From the NCBI GenBank assembly GCA_018650795.1, contig JABIFG010000231.1:1-64000 (forward strand): a DNA stretch of 64,000 bases, in the 5' to 3' direction. The stretch comes from Fidelibacterota bacterium. Lineage in GTDB: Bacteria > Fidelibacterota > UBA8477 > JABMPR01. Below the pieces are notes generated by a model, which ran no database searches, was not told the origin of the DNA, and saw only the letters and a list, made by a program, of their open reading frames with translations. Positions 31,100 to 41,203 of the stretch are shown one piece after another; positions within the stretch are counted from its first letter, which is position 1; each line of letters starts with the position of its first letter. Position numbers and translations under genes: made by a program.

Positions 31100-32309
31100 A
31101 CTCTTTTATCTTTCTGTAGAGTGTTCGTTCAGCCATTTGAAGCGCTTGCGCAGTCTTGCGTTTATTAAAGTTGAACCTTTCAAGGCTTCGGGTGATGAGT
31201 TCCTTTTCAACCTGAGCTGCAGTGAGTTCACCGAGCATCTGAGGATTCAATATTGCAGGAGAATCATCGTTAAGAATTTCATGGGTTTGCTCATCAGGCA
31301 AAACTTCCAGAGCAGGATGATATTCCTCGCCAGTGCTCTCCCCAGCAGGTCTGGCGACCAGTCCCTGGTCAAGCTGCTCCTTCATTTCAGCAATTTCTCT
31401 GCGTAGCATGAACAGTTGCTGCAAAATAAGCTCTCGTTCAGCCTGGTCCACATTACGATCAAGTTTAACTGGAAGTAGCGGATTAAGTTCAGTTGGGCTT
31501 GATTCAGCATTTAGATACCGATAAATCACTTCCGTTTTTATCACTCCCCCTTTTTCAAGGATCACCATACTCTCAATGAAATTCTTTAATTCCCGAATAT
31601 TACCTGGCCAACGATGTTGGCTCATCACTTTCAGGGCACCCTCTGAGAACCCTTTAAACAGAATTTGATTTCGGATAGCACAGTCATTAGCAAATTTATT
31701 GGCCAATATGGGGATATCATCACGTCGGTTACGTAAGGATGGCACTGTAATGGTAATGGCTTTGAGCCGATAAAATAAATCTTTCCTGAATGAACCTGAC
31801 TCTACCTCTTTTTCCAGGTTTCTATTTGATGCAGCAACAATGCGTACATCCACTCTCATGCGAGTGGATGATCCAACTGGCAAAAATTCTCCTTGTTCGA
31901 GAACACGCAAAAGTTTTACCTGTGTCTCCAGCGGAGTTTCACCAATTTCATCCAGAAAAATGGTTCCCCCATCTGCAGCCTGGAAATAACCTTTGCGGTC
32001 ACTTTGAGCCCCAGTAAAAGCACCTTTTTTATGACCGAACAACTCACTTTCGATAATACCGGCGGGTATGGCACCACAATTAACAATTACAAATGGTTTA
32101 TGAGCCCTGCGTGAATGCGTATGCAGTGCTGAAGCAACAAGTTCTTTACCAGAACCACTTTCACCTGCAATCAACACTGAAATGTCTGTAGGTGCCACCT
32201 GCTCAATGGTTTCGAGCATGGACTGCACTCCAGCAGATTGGCCCAGGATTCCAAATTTTTTCTGTAAAGTGTCAGTTCGACTATTCTCAAAATACATAGA
32301 ACTACTCAT
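31077..32309 (-). CDS. Sigma-54 dependent transcriptional activator without receiver domain
   Basis: GESGSGKELVA, GAFTGA, C-terminal Fis-type [24 protein letters not shown]. Confidence 0.93.
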   Translation of the reverse strand: MSSSMYFENSRTDTLQKKFGILGQSAGVQSMLETIEQVAPTDISVLIAGESGSGKELVASALHTHSRRAHKPFVIVNCGAIPAGIIESELFGHKKGAFTGAQSDRKGYFQAADGGTIFLDEIGETPLETQVKLLRVLEQGEFLPVGSSTRMRVDVRIVAASNRNLEKEVESGSFRKDLFYRLKAITITVPSLRNRRDDIPILANKFANDCAIRNQILFKGFSEGALKVMSQHRWPGNIRELKNFIESMVILEKGGVIKTEVIYRYLNAESSPTELNPLLPVKLDRNVDQAERELILQQLFMLRREIAEMKEQLDQGLVARPAGESTGEEYHPALEVLPDEQTHEILNDDSPAILNPQMLGELTAAQVEKELITRSLERFNFNKRKTAQALQMAERTLYRKIKEYEIVKDN

Positions 32310-32314
32310 AATAT

Positions 32315-34345
32315 TTATCGTTTCATCTCATTTTCGACCTTTTTGATCTCATCCCTGATCATGGCCGCCTTTTCAAAATCGAGACCTTCAGCCGCCCCAA
32401 GCATATCCTGTCGCATGAGGTCAAGGAGCTCGCCGGTGACATATTCTGTATCATATTTCTTAAGACTTTCCTTGATAGCTTCTTCTTTGCTATGCATGGC
32501 ATCTGCAACACTCGTGATTCCCATAATTTCTTCAGGGGTTTTGTAAATTGTTATCGGCACGATTCCGTGCTCTTTATTATAAGCAATTTGCTTTTCACGA
32601 CGGTCTTGTGTCGTATCAATCAAGTATTGCATGCTGGCGGTCATTTTATCGGCGTATAGTATGACCTTTCCGGAAGCATGTCGGGCAGCACGTCCAGCTA
32701 TTTGCATCAATGAGGTCTTACTCCTCAGAAATCCTTCTTTATCCGCATCAATAATGGCGACCAGGGATACTTCAGGTAGATCTAAACCCTCTCTCAAGAG
32801 ATTGATACCTACCAGAACATCAAATTCACCGAGGCGTAAATCCCGAAGAATGGAGATCCGCTTAATACTATCAATTTCAGAATGGAGATAGCGAACTCGC
32901 AAATGATAATTAGTGAGATAATCTGTCAGATCTTCAGACATGCGTTTTGTGAGTGTGACGACAAGAACGCGTTCTTTATTTTCAATGCGTTTATGGATTT
33001 CTTCCATGAGATCATCAATCTGACCTTCACTGGAGCGTACATCAATTTCAGGGTCGAGTAGTCCAGTTGGTCTAATAACCTGCTCAATAATTACTCCTTC
33101 CGATTTTTCTAACTCATAATCAGCAGGTGTTGCAGTAGTAAAAATGACCTGGTTCATAGAGTTTTCAAATTCAGGAAGTTTGAGAGGGCGGTTATCCAAG
33201 GCAGAAGGAAGACGAAAACCATAATCCACCAGATTCCTTTTCCGCGAATAGTCCCCATTATACATTCCACGGAACTGAGGCAGGGTAACGTGGGATTCAT
33301 CGATAATCATGAGGAAGTCATCTGGGAAGAAATCCAACAAGGTAAACGGCCTTTCGCCTGGTTGGCGACCAGTGAGATGGCGGCTATAATTCTCTATGCC
33401 AGAACAATGCCCAACTTCTCTTAACATCTCCATGTCGAACTTTGTACGCTGCTCAATTCGCTGTGCTTCAAGGAGCTGATTATTGATACGAAACTCCTGG
33501 ACTTGTTCCTTCAACTCTTCTTCTATCTTACTTAAAGCCTTGGCAATATGCTCATCTGTGGTTACAAAATGCCTGGCAGGATAGACGACGCATACATCAT
33601 CCTCTGAAACGACCTCTCCTGTAAGGGGATCAATTGTCATGATATCTGTAACCTGGTTGCCCCAGAACTCTATACGAATAGCGTTTTCATTATAGGCTGG
33701 ATAAATCTCAAGTACATCACCCCGGACCCTGAATTTTCCTCGCATAAAGTTGACGTCATTGCGCTCATAATAGATATCAACCAATTTGCGCATGAGAGCA
33801 CGTTGGTTATAACTTTGACCTTTGTTAATAATCACCAGTGATTTTTTGTATTCCTGGGGATCTCCCAAGCCATAGATGCATGAAACTGAGGCTACTACAA
33901 TGACATCTTTGCGGGAGAGTAACGCACTAGTTGCCTTTAAGCGTAGTTTGTCAATTTCTTCATTCATCGACATGTCTTTCTCGATGAATGTATCCGTCAC
34001 AGGTAGATAGGCTTCAGGCTGATAATAGTCATAATACGAGATAAAATACTCAACAGCGTTCTCAGGAAAAAAGGACTTGAATTCACCATAAAGTTGGGCG
34101 GCTAGGGTTTTATTATGAGATACAATGAGAGTGGGCTTTTTAACAGCCTGAATCACATTAGCTACAGTGTATGTCTTACCACTACCTGTTACACCAAGCA
34201 AGGTTTGGAAAGGAGATCCTGACTTTATCCCACTGATTAATTCTTCAATTGCTTCAGGTTGATCGCCACTGGGTAAATAATCTGTTTTTAGTTTAAATTC
34301 TGCCATATTGACATAAAATATACATATATGACAGAGAATCAACAC
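32315..34345 (-). CDS. uvrB: UvrABC system protein B
   Basis: [28 protein letters not shown]-terminal UVR motif; likely start [10 protein letters not shown]. Confidence 0.98.
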   Translation of the reverse strand: MLILCHICIFYVNMAEFKLKTDYLPSGDQPEAIEELISGIKSGSPFQTLLGVTGSGKTYTVANVIQAVKKPTLIVSHNKTLAAQLYGEFKSFFPENAVEYFISYYDYYQPEAYLPVTDTFIEKDMSMNEEIDKLRLKATSALLSRKDVIVVASVSCIYGLGDPQEYKKSLVIINKGQSYNQRALMRKLVDIYYERNDVNFMRGKFRVRGDVLEIYPAYNENAIRIEFWGNQVTDIMTIDPLTGEVVSEDDVCVVYPARHFVTTDEHIAKALSKIEEELKEQVQEFRINNQLLEAQRIEQRTKFDMEMLREVGHCSGIENYSRHLTGRQPGERPFTLLDFFPDDFLMIIDESHVTLPQFRGMYNGDYSRKRNLVDYGFRLPSALDNRPLKLPEFENSMNQVIFTTATPADYELEKSEGVIIEQVIRPTGLLDPEIDVRSSEGQIDDLMEEIHKRIENKERVLVVTLTKRMSEDLTDYLTNYHLRVRYLHSEIDSIKRISILRDLRLGEFDVLVGINLLREGLDLPEVSLVAIIDADKEGFLRSKTSLMQIAGRAARHASGKVILYADKMTASMQYLIDTTQDRREKQIAYNKEHGIVPITIYKTPEEIMGITSVADAMHSKEEAIKESLKKYDTEYVTGELLDLMRQDMLGAAEGLDFEKAAMIRDEIKKVENEMKR

Positions 34346-34417
34346 CCAAGAGTGCCAGAGATATTATTTTCTTCTTACTAAAACCTTCCATTTGCATTCA
34401 CATCAGGATGCCCTAAA

Positions 34418-36205
34418 ATGCTACCTATGCCAGACAATCAAACGATCATCTTCTTCGCGATACTTATCCTCTCCATCATCGCCTTTATCCGAGAGTGGTT
34501 TCCTATTGAAGTCACTTCCCTTTTAGTGCTGTCCGCATTACTGCTCTCGGGTCTTATAGATAAGCATCAAGCCATTAGCGGTTTTTCCAATAAAGCCGTT
34601 ATCACAATTGGTGCCATGTTCATTTTAAGTCATGCATTTACCAAGACAGGATTTATACGCGTTTTTACAGTTTGGTTGGAGAATAATGGTCGGGGTAGAA
34701 ATTGGTTGGTAACTACTCTATTTATGTTTTCAGTAAGTATATTTTCTGCATTTATCAATAACACGGCTACAGTGGCCATTCTTATCCCAGTTGCCACTGA
34801 GCTATCCCATCGCTTAAAAATTAGTGCCTCAAAAATAATGATGCCCCTCTCTTTTGCCGCTATTGTTGGAGGTACATGTACGGTTATTGGGACATCTACA
34901 AATCTGATCGTCAATGATATCGCATTTGAAGCAGGGTTTCACATAGGCGTTTTTGAATTGAGCAAGTTGGGTATCATCCTGGTTGCAGCCACCCTGGTAT
35001 ATATCTTGATCGCTCAGAGATGGATTTTGCCTTCACGAGTTCCTGTTTCTGGGCTTACCAAAAAATATCACCTGGGTACCTATCTTACTGAAGTCGTAAT
35101 CCCAAAGGAATCACCATTGAATGGGCGTAATTTTATGGATTTAAACCTTGGACAGGCCTATGAATTGACTGTTCTTGAAATAATCCGTCGAGGCAATCAT
35201 ATCACAACAAATTTGAGAAACATTGTTCTCAAGGAAGATGATATTCTCCTGGTCCAGTGTTCTGTTGATAAACTTCAATTATTCCGTTCGGAGCAAAAAG
35301 TTTTACTCCTGACAGATGTCAAAATGAATGACAACGAATTGGCTGATAATGAAAATATTCTTATGGAAGCCATGATCTCACCCAATTCAAGGCTGGCAGG
35401 CTCATCACTTATGGAGGTTGACTTCAGACGTCGGTATGGATTATTCGTTCTTGCTGTTCGCCGCTATCAAGAACTGATGCGGACCAAAGTCGCTCATGTT
35501 AAATTGAAGCATTTTGATACTCTGTTAATTTTTGGCTCTAGAACAAGAATGGCGGCTTTGAACACGGATCCCAATTTTATCATTTTGGAAGAATTAGATA
35601 CAAAGCTTCACAAAATAAAATTTTGGTGGCTTGCAGTGGCTATTATACCAATCGTCGTTGGTGTTGCAGCTCTAAATATCTTATCCATTATGGAAGCATC
35701 ACTTCTGGGAGCGATTCTGGTAATGGCAACAGGTATTGTACCTTCTCAGGAAGCTTATAAATCCATAAACTGGACAGTTATCTTTTTAATAGCTGCTCTG
35801 ATTCCTCTGGGAGATGCGATGGACACCATTCATCTGTCAGATAGAATTGGTGGGCTAATTACTTCAGCCAGCAGTCAATTTGGTGATATTGGACTCATTG
35901 GTATACTATTTTTTATAACCATGCTGATGACTTCTTTTCTATCTCATACTGCAACAGCGATCATCATGACCCCTCTTGCTATAAAATCTGCTGGTGTTTT
36001 GGGTCTTGACCCCATGCCCTTTATCATGACGATTATGTTTGCTGCATCGCTTTCATTCATGACCCCAAATGGATATCAAACTAATACCATGGTTTTCTCA
36101 CCGGGTGGTTATCGTTATATGGATTTCATGCGGGCAGGTATCCCCTTACACATCATTCTTGGAATCATAGGGGTTATCCTCATTCCAATTATCTGGCCTC
36201 TATAG
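34418..36205 (+). CDS. SLC13/DASS-family permease with two TrkA-C (RCK_C) domains
   Basis: INNTATVAILIPVA, TCTVIGTSTNLIV, central RCK_C-like repeats. Confidence 0.92.
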   Translation: MLPMPDNQTIIFFAILILSIIAFIREWFPIEVTSLLVLSALLLSGLIDKHQAISGFSNKAVITIGAMFILSHAFTKTGFIRVFTVWLENNGRGRNWLVTTLFMFSVSIFSAFINNTATVAILIPVATELSHRLKISASKIMMPLSFAAIVGGTCTVIGTSTNLIVNDIAFEAGFHIGVFELSKLGIILVAATLVYILIAQRWILPSRVPVSGLTKKYHLGTYLTEVVIPKESPLNGRNFMDLNLGQAYELTVLEIIRRGNHITTNLRNIVLKEDDILLVQCSVDKLQLFRSEQKVLLLTDVKMNDNELADNENILMEAMISPNSRLAGSSLMEVDFRRRYGLFVLAVRRYQELMRTKVAHVKLKHFDTLLIFGSRTRMAALNTDPNFIILEELDTKLHKIKFWWLAVAIIPIVVGVAALNILSIMEASLLGAILVMATGIVPSQEAYKSINWTVIFLIAALIPLGDAMDTIHLSDRIGGLITSASSQFGDIGLIGILFFITMLMTSFLSHTATAIIMTPLAIKSAGVLGLDPMPFIMTIMFAASLSFMTPNGYQTNTMVFSPGGYRYMDFMRAGIPLHIILGIIGVILIPIIWPL

Positions 36206-36243
36206 CCTCAACCTCATATATATAGGAACACGCGCTATACAAA

Positions 36244-36270
36244 AACACCCGAATTAATTCGGGTGTTGAA
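36244..36270 (-). terminator. Palindromic terminator
   Basis: Perfect AACACCCGAATTAATTCGGGTGTT with short T-run on the minus strand. Confidence 0.65.
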
Positions 36271-36303
36271 GGTACTTCACCCGTAATAAAGCATAATTAA
36301 TTG

Positions 36304-36558
36304 TTAGAAGTGTTTTGATGCAAATGCACTATCAGAATGTGACTTGAGATATTTTTCGAAGATAATGGCTTTGTCTTCGGTTTCAAAAGTGATCAGTGTT
36401 TCGATTACCCATGGTTTATAACTGGCAGTACTTTTTACCTCACCATAATTGTGTTTCACTATCCTTTTAGAAATGTTAGTGGTATAGCCTGTGTAATGTC
36501 TCCCAGTGTATTTTTCAGATCGTAAGATATATACATAGCACATAACATAGTCTCCCAT
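36304..36558 (-). CDS. Mini GIY-YIG nuclease family protein (YhbQ/UPF0213-like)
   Basis: CYVYILRSEKYTGRHYTGYTTNISKRIVKHNYG...EKYLKSHSDSAFASKHF. Confidence 0.92.
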   Translation of the reverse strand: MGDYVMCYVYILRSEKYTGRHYTGYTTNISKRIVKHNYGEVKSTASYKPWVIETLITFETEDKAIIFEKYLKSHSDSAFASKHF

Positions 36559-36675
36559 AGCCAGCCTGCTCGGGCGTAGTTCGAATGTAGTTGTCTTGGA
36601 TAAATGTTTCCCGGCTTTGCTTTTAGCTACGCGCGGGGTAGTCTTCGTTCTTCATGTTATTCGAACGAAGCCTAG

Positions 36676-36758
36676 CGGAGGTGGAGAGACTCGAACTCCC
36701 AAGTCCTCACGGACGGCGGTTTTCAAAACCGCTGACTTACCAATTAGCCTACACCTCC
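36676..36758 (-). tRNA. tRNA-Ser (anticodon TGA)
   Basis: Acceptor GGAGGTG/CACCTCC, G73, anticodon arm GCGGT-TTTGAAA-ACCGC, long variable arm GTCC-GTGA-GGAC. Confidence 0.94.
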
Positions 36759-36798
36759 AGTGTAGCAGTGTATCATTTTTTCGCCAGTAAATATGGGA

Positions 36799-36883
36799 AA
36801 AAATGCGGAGACGGTAGGATTAGCTGAGCGTCGTCCCTACGGGACTCCCTCGCTTTACTACGCTACGCTCCGTTTCGAACCTA
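36799..36883 (-). repeat. Duplicated tRNA-Ser(GCT) 3'-end fragment interrupted by a 52-nt palindromic insert (36822..36873)
   Basis: 36799..36821 equals 36928..36950 (23/23 nt) and TTCGAACCTA at 36874..36883 equals 36949..36958; insert has GAGCGT/ACGCTC and GTCCC-TAC-GGGAC inverted repeats. Confidence 0.85.
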
Positions 36884-36934
36884 TTATTCAAGCAATTTGT
36901 GCTTGTTCGAATATAAGATTCTCTGTCAAAAATG

Positions 36935-37021
36935 CGGAGACGGTAGGATTCGAACCTACGGTACGCCAAAACGTACAACGGCTTAGCAAGCCGCCGCCTT
37001 AAGCCACTCGGCCACGTCTCC
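36935..37021 (-). tRNA. tRNA-Ser (anticodon GCT)
   Basis: Acceptor GGAGACG/CGTCTCC, G73, anticodon arm GCGGC-TTGCTAA-GCCGT, long variable arm. Confidence 0.94.
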
Positions 37022-37085
37022 GTATTGAAAAAGCGCGCAAATATAAACCTGCCCAATCTGAGGACAAATGAAAAGTGAGATGCCC

Positions 37086-37799
37086 CTATTTCAATTCGTG
37101 TTTTGGACCAAATCTCTGGCTGACATAGATAAATGGGGTATCGATAAATGCTACAATAAGTTTTAGAATATAGGTTGTAAGTACTATCTCCCAGACGACG
37201 GACATCGGTAATACACTATCCGGATTTAAAAACAATCTTGGAAAAACGGCAAAGGCAAGAATTGCAAATGTAATGGAATCAATTAATTGACTGGAAGCCG
37301 TTGAAAGATTATTTCTAACCCAAAGTAATTTTCCTTCAAATTTATTTTTCCAAAAATGGAAGGCCCAGATATCATGCAGTTGTGATATCAGATAAGCAAT
37401 TACACTCGCCAGAACGATACCAGGAGCAAAACTAAAGATAGTGTCCATTCCCGCAGAAGCACCCCAGTCATTTGGACTGGCAGTATAAGTAATCATAAAT
37501 TGGGACATGACCAGATAAAACAATGTCGCTCCTAAGCCGATGAATACACCCTTACGAGCTGCTTCCTTTCCATAATATTCTGAAAGAATATCTGTACTGA
37601 GAAAAATTGCTCCATAAAGGACATTCCCACCTGTAGCCTCAAAGCCAAAAAGAGTGATGGTTTTAGTGACGAAAATGTTGGCCAGGACATAATTGACAGC
37701 AATTAAGGCATAGAGCCAGTTTTTGCCCATTCGAAATGCCATAAGAACCATACCCAATCCAATTAGGGTCTGAATGAAAAATATTAATTCGTTACTCAT
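37086..37799 (-). CDS. yhhQ: Queuosine precursor transporter (YhhQ/DUF165)
   Basis: LSTDILSEYYGKEAARKGVFIG, AYLISQLHDIWAFHFWK, ASQLIDSITFAILAF; start set at MSNELIFF. Confidence 0.92.
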   Translation of the reverse strand: MSNELIFFIQTLIGLGMVLMAFRMGKNWLYALIAVNYVLANIFVTKTITLFGFEATGGNVLYGAIFLSTDILSEYYGKEAARKGVFIGLGATLFYLVMSQFMITYTASPNDWGASAGMDTIFSFAPGIVLASVIAYLISQLHDIWAFHFWKNKFEGKLLWVRNNLSTASSQLIDSITFAILAFAVFPRLFLNPDSVLPMSVVWEIVLTTYILKLIVAFIDTPFIYVSQRFGPKHELK

Positions 37800-38214
37800 G
37801 AGTCTGATTCCATTTCTTTTCAAGAACTTGTTTCAACGAATCTGGCATTCGTGTTGGTTTCCCATTCATTTTAACAAATGCGTGGATGGTTTTCCCCCGG
37901 TTTAATACCTTTTCCGGCTCATCATCATTGACCAGGGTGTAATGAATCTCCATCTTCCCTTTGGGCCATTGTTTTACTTCAGTAATACAGGTTAAATGAT
38001 CGTCAAATCCGGGTCCTGCGAAATAATCCGATTCACTACGCACCACGGGCATCATAATACCCTCTGCTTCCAGTGCTTTATATGTGAGTCCCAAATCTCG
38101 CATCATGTCCGTTCTGGCAGCCTCGAAATATTCATAATATCTGGAGTAGTACATGACCCCCATCTGGTCAATATCTTTATACCGAACTTTAAAGTGATAG
38201 CCGTAATGGATCAT
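37792..38214 (-). CDS. YbgC-like 4HBT acyl-CoA thioesterase
   Basis: KVRYKDIDQMGVMYYSRYYEYFEAARTDMMR hotdog motif. Confidence 0.92.
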   Translation of the reverse strand: MIHYGYHFKVRYKDIDQMGVMYYSRYYEYFEAARTDMMRDLGLTYKALEAEGIMMPVVRSESDYFAGPGFDDHLTCITEVKQWPKGKMEIHYTLVNDDEPEKVLNRGKTIHAFVKMNGKPTRMPDSLKQVLEKKWNQTHE

Positions 38215-39170
38215 TCGCCTTCCCAGGCACCCATATTCTCAATCTTATTGATTCGTTTTTTGATCATCTCATCTACGGAAATTTCAGATATAATATTGAG
38301 TTCTTCGAGGATAACATCTTTCAGTATCTTTGCAGTTCCCTTATAGTCACGATGAGCACCACCCAGGGGTTCCTTAATGATTCTATCTGCAATTCCCATC
38401 TCCAGGAGATCTGTGGCTGTAACACGCATTGCCTCAGCAGCCTTTTTCTTCTGAGTAGCATCTCTGTAAAGAATTGATGCGCAACCCTCCGGAGAAATCA
38501 CTGAGTACCAGGTGTTTTCCAACATGATAAGTCTATCCCCTACGCCGATACCAAGTGCACCACCGGATGCCCCCTCCCCAATGACAATGACAATAATGGG
38601 AACTGACAAATGACTCATTTCAAAAAGATTGCGTGCAATGGCTTCTGCCTGACCACGTTCTTCAGCTTCCAATCCTGGATAGGCGCCAATTGTGTCTACT
38701 AATGTGACCACTGGCAAACCATATTTTTCTGCTAATTTCATATGGCGTAATGCTTTTCGGTACCCCTCAGGATAAGGCATACCAAAATTGCGGTACAGAT
38801 TATCCTTTGTGGAACGTCCTTTTTGCTGACCTATCATGATCATGCGTTGATCACCTATTCGGGCAATACCACTCACAATCGCCTTATCATCACCAAACAA
38901 ACGGTCTCCATGAAGTTCAATCCAGGAATCACACATGAGGTCGATTAAGTCAAGAGCGTGGGGACGATCAGCATGACGTGCGAGCTCAACCCGCTGCCAG
39001 CGAGAAAGACTTTTATTTATCTTGATAGATTGTTCGACGAGTTTTTTTCGAAGTTTTTTAATCTCCTTTTTCATATCCACATTTGAGTCACCGGACATGA
39101 TTTCCATTTCAATGATCTTTTGTTCCAGATCGTGAATTGGTTTTTCAAACTCTAATACTGTTTTACCCAT
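38211..39170 (-). CDS. accA: Acetyl-CoA carboxylase carboxyltransferase subunit alpha
   Basis: GRSTKDNLYRNFGMPYPEGYRKALR, SGGALGIGVGDR, SPEGCASILYRDA. Confidence 0.98.
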   Translation of the reverse strand: MGKTVLEFEKPIHDLEQKIIEMEIMSGDSNVDMKKEIKKLRKKLVEQSIKINKSLSRWQRVELARHADRPHALDLIDLMCDSWIELHGDRLFGDDKAIVSGIARIGDQRMIMIGQQKGRSTKDNLYRNFGMPYPEGYRKALRHMKLAEKYGLPVVTLVDTIGAYPGLEAEERGQAEAIARNLFEMSHLSVPIIVIVIGEGASGGALGIGVGDRLIMLENTWYSVISPEGCASILYRDATQKKKAAEAMRVTATDLLEMGIADRIIKEPLGGAHRDYKGTAKILKDVILEELNIISEISVDEMIKKRINKIENMGAWEGE

Positions 39171-39171
39171 A

Positions 39172-41178
39172 TTACTTTCCTAAGAAGGCTTTAATAATAA
39201 TTTCAAAATCAAGGAGAATTGAATGATTGTGGAGATAATAGTTCAATAACGAATACCTCTCATCTTGACTTAGCTGCGATCCCCCTCGTACGGATTCAAG
39301 ACTGAAAATGCCACGTTTTATATCCCATCCTTTATCCATCAGATCAATTGGGGATCCGACCAGGCTCAACTTTCCCCGAATCACAAGTGGAAGCAAGCTT
39401 AAATTACTCCAAAATGAGAGCTGCCCATTGGGCATTTTATAGGTAAAATACGTCTTGCCGTACATTTTTGTTTCAACAGTTAACATTGACTTTGAGCGAA
39501 TAGCCAAGGCTTGAAATGGTCTCATGAAAAGATATACAAATGGTGATATGAGCATATCTTCCAGTCGCTTGACAATTCGAGAACCGGTATGGAAGTATTT
39601 GAAATCCATATCTACAAATTGAACGGTTTGTAAATTTTCAACTGCAGATTTACCAACTATAAAGGACAAGTTACCAGGGACGAGCTTGATTTTCACTCCC
39701 TGTTGACTCAATGTAGGTAAATAATCAAATATTTGGCTTAGCTCAACGTTATCCGAGGTAAATATGACATCGTCAATCCGATGATATTGTACCAAGGCCA
39801 TCAAATCATCGAGATGTCCAACAATTCTTTCATCCTTGTGATCTGCACCATCAGTAGTAACAATGCCTACCGGTGTATAGCCTAGTGCGAGGTTGGTCAT
39901 CAGTCGTGAAAAGATATCACTGGCACTTTGGAAATCACCAATGACCAAAGTTCGCTGGGTTCCTAATTCAAAATTCTCGGTTCTACGTGAAGAAGCAAAT
40001 ATTCTCCACCCAGAAATCCAGAAGAGAGCTCCAAAATAGCTAATCAACATCACAATTCGTGAGAATGCATAATCCTTGAAGAAGTATGTCAACGTAACAT
40101 TTATTAGGAAACCCAGAGTCGCCGCAAGAATGGAGCGACTGACTGAATATTTGTAAGTTCTATACAATCCTAAGCTGGTGATAACTGCCAGCCAACTTCC
40201 CAGATAGACCGGAAGTACAAAAACATACTGATCCAGTACGTCGAAAGTTCTGAACTTGATGAATATGGCAATTAATGTGATGATAAGCAGACCGCTTAGA
40301 TCCAGCACATAACCCATGGCATTCTGGCTTAATTTGCTCAGAACGGAGAGAACGTATCTCGTAAAAATGCCAAGGCGTAGCACCCAATGGATAGGAAATC
40401 TCCGAGAAGTCTTGAAATGTTTTTTGGCAAAAATATCCATCGCCCGGTAAAAGTGGGTATTAGTATCCCACATGGCAACTTTGGAAGATTCACCCTTGTA
40501 ATGAATGATGCTTGTTACGGGTGTGTAATAGACCTTCCAGGCGGATTGCCCAAACCTGAAACACCAGTCTAGATCTTCACCATACATAAAGAAAGTTTCA
40601 TCCAGATTCCCAACTTCATCGAGCGCTTCTCGACGAATAAACATACATGATCCACTAATCGCTTCTACTTCATAGGCTTCATTCGGATCCAGGTGGGTGA
40701 GATTATAGCGACCAAACCACCTTGATTTCGGAAATATTTTTGCCAATCCAAGTAGTTTAGTAAAGGCTACCCAGGGTGTCGGGAAACTTCTCCGGCAGGC
40801 TAATTGGAGACTCCCATCATCATTAAGGATTTTGCAGCCTAATAAACCAATCTTCTGATCTGCTTCCATCACCTCAATTAGTTTTTGAGGAGTGTCTTCC
40901 TGGATCAGAGTATCAGGGTTGAGCAGCCAGACATACTCCCCAGTTGATTGTTTGATTGCCTGATTATTCGCTTTGGCAAATCCCTGGTTATGCTGGTTTT
41001 GAATAAGTTTGATTTGAGGAAACTGCGTCTGAAGCATTTCTATGCTGCCATCAACAGAATGGTTATCTACTACAAAGATTTCTGTATCAATTGATTGCGT
41101 GGATTTGAGGATACTCTCCAGCGCCTGTTGTAAAAAGGCTTTTACATTGAAATTGACAATAACAATGGAGAGCTTCAT
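39172..41178 (-). CDS. Glycosyltransferase family 2 fused to a divergent sugar-phosphate transferase (PF02397-like) module
   Basis: N-terminal LSIVIVNFNVKAFLQQALES, DNHSVDGS; C-terminal multi-TM, Rossmann-like region and KRLEDMLISPF...RGKLSLVGSPIDL. Confidence 0.85.
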   Translation of the reverse strand: MKLSIVIVNFNVKAFLQQALESILKSTQSIDTEIFVVDNHSVDGSIEMLQTQFPQIKLIQNQHNQGFAKANNQAIKQSTGEYVWLLNPDTLIQEDTPQKLIEVMEADQKIGLLGCKILNDDGSLQLACRRSFPTPWVAFTKLLGLAKIFPKSRWFGRYNLTHLDPNEAYEVEAISGSCMFIRREALDEVGNLDETFFMYGEDLDWCFRFGQSAWKVYYTPVTSIIHYKGESSKVAMWDTNTHFYRAMDIFAKKHFKTSRRFPIHWVLRLGIFTRYVLSVLSKLSQNAMGYVLDLSGLLIITLIAIFIKFRTFDVLDQYVFVLPVYLGSWLAVITSLGLYRTYKYSVSRSILAATLGFLINVTLTYFFKDYAFSRIVMLISYFGALFWISGWRIFASSRRTENFELGTQRTLVIGDFQSASDIFSRLMTNLALGYTPVGIVTTDGADHKDERIVGHLDDLMALVQYHRIDDVIFTSDNVELSQIFDYLPTLSQQGVKIKLVPGNLSFIVGKSAVENLQTVQFVDMDFKYFHTGSRIVKRLEDMLISPFVYLFMRPFQALAIRSKSMLTVETKMYGKTYFTYKMPNGQLSFWSNLSLLPLVIRGKLSLVGSPIDLMDKGWDIKRGIFSLESVRGGSQLSQDERYSLLNYYLHNHSILLDFEIIIKAFLGK

Positions 41179-41203
41179 AAAATTAGGGTTTTAAAGAGAG
41201 AAC

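Noticed and set aside
36244-36267. Perfect 24-nt palindrome AACACCCGAATTAATTCGGGTGTT as a regulator operator
   Set aside because: Its position at the end of two convergent genes and the T-run on the minus strand fit a terminator better.
36596-37056. ORFs 36596..36790 (+), 36793..37002 (+), 36820..37056 (-)
   Set aside because: They overlap the two tRNA-Ser genes and the palindromic insert; sequences such as WPSGLRRRLAKPLYVLAYRRFESYRLR are typical tRNA translations.
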